NCBI GenBank assembly: GCA_013396635.1
Contig: WBMW01001305.1
Span: 1,910,201-1,974,200, forward strand
Direction: 5' to 3'
From: Penelope pileata
Lineage: Eukaryota; Chordata; Aves; Galliformes; Cracidae
Length of the DNA: 64,000 bases
The position numbers and the translations under genes were made by a program. The notes under the pieces are model-generated. The model did not search any database and had not been told where the DNA came from. It worked only from the letters and a program-made list of their open reading frames with translations. Within the stretch, counting starts at the first letter, position 1. Every line of letters begins with the position of its first letter. Positions 52,735-62,240 of this stretch are shown here, piece by piece.

Positions 52735-52762
52735 CTTCCGGCGCGGCTGTTGCCGTGGCAGC
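52735..52762 (+). promoter_or_regulatory. TTC30: ETS site plus RFX X-box, module 2
   Basis: CTTCCGGCGCGG at 52735-52746 repeats the 12 bases at 52672-52683 exactly. It is followed by GTTGCCGTGGCAGC at 52749-52762, identical to the first X-box apart from its 2-nt spacer. This copy ends 4 bases before the ATG, so it may lie in the 5' UTR. Confidence 0.65.
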
Positions 52763-52766
52763 GGCG

Positions 52767-54761
52767 ATGGAGGCCGCGGCGGTGCCCGACGGGCAGTACA
52801 CGGCCGCCGTGTACGGGCTGATCCGCGGCGGACGCTGCGGGGAGGCGGCGGCGCTGCTGAGCCGCGAGCTGCAGAGGAGCAGTCGCTCCCGGGGCGGCCT
52901 CTCGCTGCTGGGCTACTGCTACTACCAGCTGCAGGACTTCGCGGCTGCGGCCGAGTGCTACGAGCAGCTGCTGGCCCTGCACCCCGAGCTGGACGCGTAC
53001 CGCCTGTACCTGGCGCAGGCCCTGTGCAAGGCCGGGCTGTACGCCGAGGCGCTGCGGGCCGCCAGCCCGCTGCTGGACCAGCCCGCCTACCAGGCCCGCG
53101 CCCTGCGCCTGCAGGCTGCCGTGCACTACGCGCAGGGCGACCTGGCGGCGGCCGAGAGCCTGGTGGAGGAGGCGCTAGCGGCAGACGGCGGCCCCGGGGC
53201 GGCTGAGGACCCCTCGGAGCGGGCCGAGGCCGAGATCAACCTGGGCTGCCTGCTGTACCGGCAGGGCCGGCACGAGGAGGCCAGCGGGAAGTTCGCGGGC
53301 GCCATGCAGGTGCTGGGCTACTGCCCCGAGCTGTCCTACAACATGGCACTGTGCTGCTACGCCACCAAGCAGTACATCCCCGCCCTCAAGCACATCTCTG
53401 ACATCATCGAGCGCGGCATCCACCAGCACCCCGAGCTCAGCGTGGGTATGACCACCGAGGGCATCGACGTGCGCAGCGTGGGCAACACCATGCTCTTGCA
53501 CCGCACGGCCCTCGTGGAGGCCTTCAACCTGAAGGCTGCCATCGAGTACCAGCTGCGCAACCTGAAGGCGGCCCAGGAGGCGCTCACGGACATGCCACCC
53601 CGGGCCGAGGAGGAGCTGGACCCGGTCACGCTGCACAACCAAGCGCTGATGAACATGGACCGCCAGCCCACCGAGGGCTTTGAGAAACTGCAGTTTCTCC
53701 TGCTGCAGAACCCCTGCCCGCCAGAAACCTTTGGAAACTTGCTGCTGCTCTACTGCAAGCATCAGTACTACGACCTGGCAGCTGACGTGCTGGCAGAGAA
53801 TGCCCATTTAACCTACAAACTGCTCACACCCTACTTGTACAACTTCTTGGATGCCATTATCACGTGTCAGACTGCCCCCGAGGAGGCTTTCCACAAGCTG
53901 GACGATGCAGCAGGGATGCTGACTGAGCAGCTGAGAAAACTCACAAAGCAGATTCAGGAAGCTAGGCAAAACTGGGATGATGAAGCTGTAAAAAAGTTGG
54001 CTAGTGAGTATGATGAGACTCTGGATAAATATATACCTATCCTGATGGCCCAGGCAAAGATTTACTGGGACATGAAGAACTACACAATGGTAGAAAAGAT
54101 CTTCCGCAAATCAGTGGAGTTCTGTAACGAACACGAGGTATGGAAGCTCAACGTGGCTCACGTGCTCTTCATGCAAGAAAACAAGTACAAAGAGGCGATT
54201 AGCTTCTACGAGCCGATAGTTAAAAAGCACTACGATGACATTCTCCACGTTAGCGCCATCGTGTTAGCTAATCTCTGTGTTTCCTACATCCTGACAAGCC
54301 AGAATGAAGATGCAGAGGAACTGATGAGGAAGATTGAGAAGGGGGAAGAGCAGCTGTCCTATGACGATCCTGATAAAAACACCTACCATCTTTGCATTGT
54401 CAATCTAGTCATTGGTACCCTTTACTGTGTGAAGGGAAACTATGACTTTGGTATTTCAAGAGTCATTAAAAGCCTGGAGCCATACAACAAAAAACTAAGC
54501 ACTGATACGTGGTATTACGCCAAAAGATGTTTCCTGTCCTTGCTGGAGAACATGTCCAAGCACATGATCATGCTACGTGACAGCGTCATTCAAGAGTGTG
54601 TTCAGTTTCTGAAGCAATGTGAACTGTATGGAAGAAACATCCCTGCTGTCATTGAGCAACCGCTGGAAGAGAACAGGATGCACAGTGGGAAAAATACGGT
54701 TACATACGAAGCCAGGCATTTGAGGGCACTCATGTATAAGATCGTGGGATGGACTGCGTGA
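52767..54761 (+). CDS. TTC30: TTC30 / IFT70, tetratricopeptide repeat protein, IFT-B subunit
   Basis: This intronless gene encodes 664 residues, against 665 in human TTC30A. IFT70 is a core subunit of the intraflagellar transport B complex, needed to assemble cilia and for tubulin polyglutamylation on axonemes. TPR-like helix pairs are visible throughout: around residues 11-78 (GLSLLGYCYYQLQDFAAAAE), 155-220 (EINLGCLLYRQGRHEEASGK), 425-490 (AKIYWDMKNYTMVEKIFRKS) and 540-575. A coiled-coil-like stretch lies near 515-530 (EDAEELMRKIEKGEEQLS). Residues 225-330 (VGMTTEGIDVRSVGNT and DMPPRAEEELDPVTLHNQAL) and the C-terminus (NIPAVIEQPLEENRMHSGKN) are nearly invariant in vertebrates. The start at 52767 was chosen because MEAAAVPDGQYTAAVYGLIR aligns with the human N-terminus and has a strong Kozak context (GCGATGG). 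An in-frame ATG at 52386 would add 127 unconserved residues across the promoter. Mammals have two copies, TTC30A and TTC30B; which copy this corresponds to cannot be decided here. Confidence 0.97.
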   Translation: MEAAAVPDGQYTAAVYGLIRGGRCGEAAALLSRELQRSSRSRGGLSLLGYCYYQLQDFAAAAECYEQLLALHPELDAYRLYLAQALCKAGLYAEALRAASPLLDQPAYQARALRLQAAVHYAQGDLAAAESLVEEALAADGGPGAAEDPSERAEAEINLGCLLYRQGRHEEASGKFAGAMQVLGYCPELSYNMALCCYATKQYIPALKHISDIIERGIHQHPELSVGMTTEGIDVRSVGNTMLLHRTALVEAFNLKAAIEYQLRNLKAAQEALTDMPPRAEEELDPVTLHNQALMNMDRQPTEGFEKLQFLLLQNPCPPETFGNLLLLYCKHQYYDLAADVLAENAHLTYKLLTPYLYNFLDAIITCQTAPEEAFHKLDDAAGMLTEQLRKLTKQIQEARQNWDDEAVKKLASEYDETLDKYIPILMAQAKIYWDMKNYTMVEKIFRKSVEFCNEHEVWKLNVAHVLFMQENKYKEAISFYEPIVKKHYDDILHVSAIVLANLCVSYILTSQNEDAEELMRKIEKGEEQLSYDDPDKNTYHLCIVNLVIGTLYCVKGNYDFGISRVIKSLEPYNKKLSTDTWYYAKRCFLSLLENMSKHMIMLRDSVIQECVQFLKQCELYGRNIPAVIEQPLEENRMHSGKNTVTYEARHLRALMYKIVGWTA

Positions 54762-55270
54762 ACGATGTTCCTGTACAGTAGAAATGAGAACTTTGTGTCT
54801 GTTCTTTTCTTAGGCTTGTGGGGCGATGCTCATCCTGATATATTTTTCTTAATTTCCTAAAGATTTTGTCCTATATTTTAACAACATTCAGCATAACATT
54901 AAATACTTGCTTTAAATTAGCATTTGCCAAATAACTAGGGGCATTCTCAGTCATGTCAAATACACTGTGCTGAACAAGAACTTCACTACAGAGATGTCAT
55001 AGAGCTTTCCCCTATAAAATATGTTATCCCTGTGGAACTTTGACCAAGTTCCTTTACATTAGTTGGGAGTTGGAAATAATTTGCTATCCATCTCTTCTAG
55101 CACAGATACTGAAGAAACAGAGTTGCTTCAGTTCTCTAATTTTATACCTGTGTGTGAAATGTTTCTTTTGCTTTTTCCAAGGTATTTTTACTGTGTTGCA
55201 CACAAAGCTGATGGTGTATTCAAACATGAGAAAAAGGCTTTGTAATAAAAAAAGTCAAATTCTTCAAAAA
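54762..55270 (+). other. TTC30: Probable TTC30 3' UTR
   Basis: AT-rich non-coding sequence runs from the TTC30 stop codon to the first good polyadenylation signal, AATAAA at 55244-55249. Cleavage would be expected about 15-25 nt beyond. The end is inferred. Confidence 0.5.
55244..55249 (+). terminator. TTC30: Candidate TTC30 polyadenylation signal
   Basis: A canonical AATAAA lies 482 nt after the TTC30 stop codon, with T- and GT-rich sequence downstream (55270-55315). It is the first canonical signal after the gene. Confidence 0.55.
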
Positions 55271-58200
55271 TTAAATGTTACCTTTTGCTAACTCAGGAAT
55301 CGTGTGAGTACTTTGGCGCTGAGTTTTACAAAAATGTAGCCTTTTCTTCCACAAAAGCTGAAAGAGACTGCTGCTTGAGAGCACTCTAACACCGTGCTAT
55401 GTTAGCAGGTGAGTTACATGCCTGCATATTCTGAAGTACACCAGAGAGTATGTCTCAAGCCTCAAGGCAGGCTCATGGCCTGTCTTCACGGTACATCGCA
55501 TCGGGGGGGGGTATGTTTGCAGTAAGCATCACAGTGACCAGCCATAAGCACCTGTAGAGACCACCTGGTGCTGCCCCCTCCCCTTCTGCAGTCCTTCACA
55601 CCCTTCTGCCAGCACCATCCAAGCAGCAGCTGTTGCCCTGCAGATCTGTTTGGCAGCATGTGCTGCCTTGATATGCAGTCCTTCATTTGAAGCCTGGACT
55701 GCCCCTTTGATCCAAACACCACTCTTAAAGTGTTCCAGCATCTGGTAAGAGACCTCGCAAATGCGCCATTACATTATTCTCCACATTACTTGAACAGCAT
55801 GAAATCTCAATTTCCTGAGGGTCTTACCTCTTCTAACCTCAGAGGGAAGAAATCCACTCTTCAGCTTCCTCTTTGTATTACTTACTGTTCCTGCTTTTCT
55901 GATCTCTCTGCAAAGCCCTGCTTATTTATTAATTCCTTGTCATCTCCATCACAGCAGTATCAGACATTTTATTTAATCCAGTCTTTCAATACTTGTCAGA
56001 CACATTACATATTCTACACCAAAGTAAAATCAAAATACATTTCACTTTTGCTTGCAATCTAGTTCCACGTCCCTTATCTGCTCTCCTTTTTGTGTAGCGT
56101 TCTCTCTGAAGTAATGCCTCAAGTTTTTTCAAGTAAGGATCAAGTAGCTATGGCTTTAACACATTTGCTTACCTTGGATCCTGGCTCCCTGAAGAGCTGT
56201 CACAGGGGAATTTCAGAATCAAACTGCAGGTCTCTCAGAATCCAGTTCAGATGCCATTGTTAGCCTGGAAAGAAAGGATTGCGTTTTTGAAAGTTGCTCT
56301 ACTAACAAGCAATTGAATCCTTAATCCTTCCAGGGTGTAGCTAGAGATTGAGCACACCTGTAAACCATTTCAACACATTGGAAATCAACTCTCCTTTACC
56401 CTGAGGGAGAAACTCATCATGGCTGAGCACATCCTCTGGAGCTAAAGGAGACAGCTGTGGGCTAGGCAATGTTATAGTTTACTCCAAAATTCCTGTAACA
56501 GCAAAGTAAAATCAAATTTAGCACAGTTGTCTTCAGTATCAACAATGAGAGAACACTCTGCTGTGGGCAGACGAGAAAGGAGGCAGCAGTATGTAGCAAG
56601 GTGTCCTGAGACGGCCTCTGTAGCTGTTACTAGTCCATAAAGCCATCCAGGCCCTGTTCTGATGACATTAAATATTTTCCACAACTGAGGAGACCTGTGA
56701 TTTCAAATCTCGTTCACCTTCATGAAGCACAGCAGCAGGCTGTAAAGTATGGTTTTAATTTACAGTGGAATTGCATTTTATATTATGCAGCATAAACAGC
56801 ATGACCTTTAAAAAAAAAGGTTTTTAAAAGTCACACCACATAATGGAGTATGAAGTGCAAGCTGTGGGCAACAACTGAGGGAACATCAGAGCTTTTTCTA
56901 ATATTCATTGTGCATGTTTCTTAGAAGTCATTGGACATTTGAAAAAAATATATATATCACTTTGCAGATTGGTATCTGTGCAAACATCGAATGCCCTCTG
57001 AAGTTTAGCCAGAAGGGAGAGCAAGTCAGAGACCAACCCATGGCCAGCTCTGGCACGCGCCCCGGCTCCCATCAGCTGCACAGGATCCTCAGCCACAGGG
57101 ACATCAGGGAGCCACGTTCCCTGCGCTGTCTCTGCCTTTCCTGTTCCACCCAGACTTAGGGGACAAACACCCCAACACCGGCAGCAACGCAGCCTACAAA
57201 GCAACGTCCTCTTCTGTAGGAGGGACGCTGCCCAGGCAGGTGGCCCCACTGCACATCTGGGGATGTCAGCGCCTGTGAGACGCGGCTGCCTGGGGACCGC
57301 CAAGGCAAGAGGCTCGGCGACAGCATGGAAACAAGAAATGGACACGGCAGGTGGAAAGCTGCCTGTAGGAAGCTCTTTGAAGCCAACGTCAGCTTAGGTG
57401 GATTTACTGAATAGTGAGCTGCTTTCCTTGGGAAAAAAAATCCTCGTGAAAGGAAATGGGGCTCCTCAGTTGTGCGGGGCGTGGCTGTTTCAGACAGTGC
57501 GGCTAGAGGGCAGTCAGCATCTCTGCAATATGCTCTGTCCTGCTGCGACAAACCAAACACACCAGCAAAAACACCAGAAAACCCAGGGAAAAGCGTCAAT
57601 AGCAATATTTCCCCCATTCTTCCCTTACATCATGTTTTTATTTGCTTTCCCTCTCAAGGTACAGTGTGCAGCCAGGACTGGGCTGGACCTAACCCATGAT
57701 TTCATAGCAAGTTCAGCGATGCTGAACATTGTGAGCCCAATGTCAGGAGGCCTCTGGTGTTAAAAGGAGAGAGGGAAGAGGCAGAATTGAGAGATGACAG
57801 GAGGAGATCTGGGACACACTTCCTCCTCTGCTGCTACATTGGGACTTCACGTGATGCTTGTGCCGGGTCCCCTCCCCTTCCCAGCAGCGTTTCCACCCCA
57901 GGCCACAAAGCCGGACCCGAGCAGCAGGCCACAGCCCCCGCAGCCAGGACAGGCACCCCGGCCTGGCACCCCGGCCTGTGCTGGCCCTGACAGCTGCCCA
58001 CCCCTGGTGGTGAGCTGCTGCTTGCTGTGCAAAGCACGCGTTTACAGCACCTCTAACTACAAAGCGCTTGGTCATGAAAAATATATAAATGTTACAACCA
58101 CTTTTATTACTATCTTTATACTGCATTTAATGTTTCACTATACGACTTACACACAAAATACATTTTTAAAGGAAGGCACATACAGTTTGATTTGGAGGGA

Positions 58201-59216
58201 AGGGAGGATACCAAATAATGGTTTATGCTCCACTCCTTAGACATATAGCAAAGTCTGCCTGAATTAATGCCCTGTGCCAGCACAGTTCTTCTTTTGTCCA
58301 TAACCAAAAATCATGATTTCCATTTAAAAGACTGCAAACAAAAGCCACCACCCAGAAGGAGCTCCTGGGGAAGTGCAGGGGGCAAACTCCTGGAGCTGAG
58401 CAGAGCAGGGGCTGTGAGTACTGGGGCCACCTCTGCGGTCAGCTCCGCAGGCAGAGCAGAAATGTGAGGAATGAAGGGGTGGCTGACTTTACGGTAAGAC
58501 ATAAAAGATGAAACAAAAGAGTCTTCTCATTGTATAGTTGTGGGAGGAGCATGACTGGAAACTTCTTTAAGGAAGACGGGGATATTTCTGCAGGGGAAGC
58601 AAGCACTATTACTAGGTGGAGAGGAATGTTATTCCTCTAAAAGTGGTGACGTTACATACAGGAATAAAAGTTGATCTGAGCATCCTGATCCACAGCATCT
58701 TACAACATCCTTTTGGGTTTGGGTGCCTGAGTTCAAAACTGTCCTCCAGCAAAGGCAGCAGAGCTCAGACCTGACTAATGGTTTGCAGATTCAGGCACAG
58801 ATGTGACAAGGTGGCTGTGTGGGCTGAAAGATAAGCACCAAATGATCCATCTTCCCCCTCTTCCCCCCGCATTTCTCTTCCTTCATCTCCCTCTGGCCTT
58901 TCAGCAAATAAAGCCTTCTCTGAATTTTAGGCTCCGTGCAATCCTTCTGTCTCGTTAAAGCAAGGAGCAGGCACCCCTGGCACAATACGCATCTTCACAG
59001 CGCGCAGTGACACTTCTGGCTGATACTTTTCCATTAAGTATAAAAATGGAGACATTTGGACTTGTTTTACAAAGAACCTCGAATAGCATCACTTTCCTAA
59101 ACCTTGCCTGAATTAAAGCTAACAAAGCCCCATCATAGAGCAGAACTTGCCAAATTCAACAGCTTCAGTGCAGAATGTTTCTATTTCAGGGTTTTTTAAA
59201 TTCAGTTGAGTTCATA

Positions 59217-59281
59217 GCCCAAACTGAAGCCCAGTGAAGCCTATGAAAAGTTTCCCATTGACCTCAATGAGCTTTAAGTTG
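59217..59281. repeat. Eroded foldback repeat with CCATTGACxTCAATG core
   Basis: The right arm reads TTTCCCATTGACCTCAATGA then GCTTTAAGTTGG. The left arm, CCCAAACTGAAGCCCAGTGA then AGCCTATGAAAAG, is its degenerate reverse complement at roughly three of four positions. This resembles the palindromic interspersed repeats I recall from amniote genomes. The family name is not assigned. Confidence 0.5.
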
Positions 59282-62165
59282 GCACCATAGAGAACACTCA
59301 CTTTCACCCAGTGCTATTTCAAGCCGTCCAAGAGCAGCGCCTGGTAGGTGCTGACATGCCAGAAGCCCTGTAACACCCGGTGAAAACAAAAATGCACGTT
59401 TCTACCCACTTAAAGCACTGCTTGGAAAACTGCGTGCCTCACATTTCTCATGGTGCAACCGCTGCACGTTGGGAAAGCATGGCTATTGCAAAACGAGAGG
59501 TGCGGGTCTGCGGAGCACCTGCTGCCGGTGCAGAGCCGGGTGGCTCCGCACCATGGTGTGGGGTCACCCCAGGCACAGTCAGAGCGTGAGCTCCACGTTT
59601 CCTCCTGGAACATGGGAATCATCACCCAGCACTGCCAACTTTTCAGCTATCTGGAGTGAATTTACACACTGGCTCTGAGCGGTTTAAGCTTCTTCAGGGT
59701 GTTTTTGTCCTCTATTGCACACAATCATCCACTTCTCTGAATTTCATCCATCCTTTTTTTTTTTGTTTTTTTGCTGCTTACCTTCCCTCTCCCCCTCCAG
59801 CTCTGCCTCTAGGACCTTTGCCATCCTATGTCACAAGCAGGGAGCTGGTTGACTAACAGCTTTTTATGAGCCGGTTTTATTTTATAGCCCTCTTTCCCGT
59901 GGGAGAGGGCAAAAGGAGTTGGCTAACACTCAGACCCTGTTGGGTTGGACCGTTCTCTAACAGTCGTCTTCCAAATCAAAAGTAACGCAGCTCGGGTTTT
60001 CCTTAAGCATGTTTATCGGGTACCTCGCAGGGCTCTTTGTGCTGCACTCACTGATTCACGGCCGCCCTACCCGCAAACAAACAGAAATGCAGGAGCCCTG
60101 ACACAGTGCATCTGATCTTCTTGCGGTGCCAATGGTATTTATCACCGCAGCTCCCACGTGCGGCTGGAGGGCTGCTTTCCCATCGGGGCTGAGGGACGGG
60201 GCTCTCAGGGCACAGACATCCTCTGCGCTGCTCTCCCCATATTCAGGGCCTTTGTGCTGCTTGCATTTGTTTGCAGGCAAGAGAGCACCTCCCAGCAGCT
60301 CTGATGAACACACACACCCATGTGAGAGCACAGAGACAGGGAACAGTCACAGCTTTTCCTGGCACATTGTGTGTCAGCTTCTTTTATGCTGCACTTAAAA
60401 GCCTCTTGGCCTCCTCCTGCCCAAGAATCAAATCATAACATGAAATGTCAGTAACAAGAGTTAATAGTAAAGCAACAGCCGACAAAATATAAAGCTGTAA
60501 GAGAGGGGCTGGAGTCCCTGGGAACGGAGGTGCCGGAGCCCTGCCCTCAGCCTTTGTGCTCCTCCAGAGCAGAGATGCCTCCCTGATCTTGTGAAATGCC
60601 CGCGAGTGAGCACGGGTAATGTACTGTGAAATTTTTGTGACTTGCTAGGTTATAAAGCTGGTTATAGGAGAATTTAATAAAAAAGGAAACCAGTTTATCT
60701 CTTTCTGATAATTTCTCTATGGCTTTAGGGTCTCATTCTGGCTCCCTCCCCACGCCTGGAGAGGTGATCCTAATATTCCGTGTAAAACGTACAGATTCCC
60801 TAAAGGGAACTTGAGAGAAATTCTCTGCTTCAAATTCAGACCTGACAGTACATATCACATCAGGGGATCCCTTTTATCAGCACGATATTCAGAAGGGATG
60901 AATGATTTACTCACATAATCTCTTAAACCTTTCACTTGCAGAGTCTAAGATAGAATTTATAGCATTTTTATCATTTGGACCTAAAAAAAAACCTCACACA
61001 GTAAAATTCTTCTATGAAATACGAAACCCTACTCATGGGTTTTCTAGCTGATGAAATTTTGAAGGAACAAGTTCTTCCATGGGAGAGGAACAGCAGGCCT
61101 CTGCCTTGGCTCTGGTGTTTTTTCACGTTAGAAATCAGGTAATTCCTCCCCAAGGAGACACATTAAACAGACACCTCCTATTTTTGCATTCGAAAACACC
61201 AAGGATTTGTATTAACCTCCCATAATTTAAGACTGTACCAAGTTCTGTGAAATTTATTTATCTAATTTCCGTTTGCCAAACAGACATAAATTTGCACAAA
61301 ACCCCCTAAACAACTACTGCTTTCATTGTGAGTTTCAACCTAAGAGATCAGCTTTGTGTTCAGGGCGAGCAGGAAGGCAATCTATGTGACAACATTTGCT
61401 GGATATTTCTGCCATGGAGCTGCTGCAGAAAAATAAACCAAAAGTGGGCTGTGATGTTTTATTTCCCATCCTAAAGCCCTTTTGCCTGTCTGATACGTTC
61501 TCCCTTTACCTGATGAAAATATTAGCTGGCCTCATTCCAGATGCTGCTTATCCTGTTGTTCCAACAGAATGGTATCACCTTTTTTATTCTTCTAAAGCTG
61601 TTTTTGAATTAAGCTGGGGAAAATGAACTTGGAATGGGAATGCAAAACAGATTCTCACCTAATTTCTCTTCACTGTCTTTTGTTTGCTGATTGAACTTAG
61701 AACCACTGGGTATTAACGGAGGGTGCTGGCTAGTACAAGGAAATACGTAATAATACCTGCAAAAATAACTGCTTCTTCATCTGGTCTTCAGGAGAGGTCA
61801 GATGCAGGAGGCAAGCAAGCACAACTAGATCAGTAATGACTACATTAGAAACATTCAGAGATACTGAACAGAGCAAAGTTGGTACTTAGCAGTGATGGGA
61901 CTCTGGTTAGGACTCTGTTGTGCCAAATTGCCCCCTCAGAACACATCTGTAGCAAACTCCATCCATGCTTGCTGAGGTTAGAAAGTTAACTTTGTGCCTC
62001 GCAGCCAGTTCTTTGTTTCACATGATCTAGTGGCTTGCTCAGCCAGGATCCCGCTGACCTCTGCTTTGCATGAGGCAGCACTCCTCAGCAGCCGCTAAAT
62101 TATGCTTGCACTTACCCACTTCAGGCCCCAGTACCTCCATCCAGTTCAGCAAAACGCGCTCTGAT

Positions 62166-62240
62166 TTACACCAGTGGAGTGACGGCAGGATCTGGCCCTG
62201 CGGAGCAGCCTCTGTAAGGGCAGATCCTCCACTGGTATAA
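62166..62240. repeat. Foldback repeat with TTACACCAGTGGA arms
   Basis: TTACACCAGTGGA (62166-62178) pairs with TCCACTGGTATAA (62228-62240) except for one G-T pair. The inner arms GGATCTGGCCCT (62188-62199) and AGGGCAGATCC (62217-62227) pair with one bulged base. A 9-nt bulge and a 17-nt loop complete the structure. The wording of the arms resembles an amniote interspersed repeat (ACACCAGTG and ATCTGGCCC blocks). Confidence 0.6.

Larger units (their letters stand above)
52140..53680. promoter_or_regulatory. TTC30: CpG island spanning TTC30 promoter and first half of its coding region
   Basis: GC content and CpG density rise sharply from about 52140 and fall again inside the gene near 53680. 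CG dinucleotides are frequent, in contrast to the AT-rich flanks. There is no TATA box, so this looks like a housekeeping or ciliary type promoter. The edges are judged by eye. Confidence 0.8.

Noticed and set aside
52386..52766. N-terminal 127-residue extension of TTC30
   Set aside because: It is not conserved, covers promoter motifs and a CpG island, and the human N-terminus aligns to the ATG at 52767, which has a strong Kozak context.
53175..53807. 210-codon open frame on the - strand
   Set aside because: It is a shadow of the GC-rich TTC30 coding strand. Its composition mirrors TTC30 codons and it shows no family resemblance.
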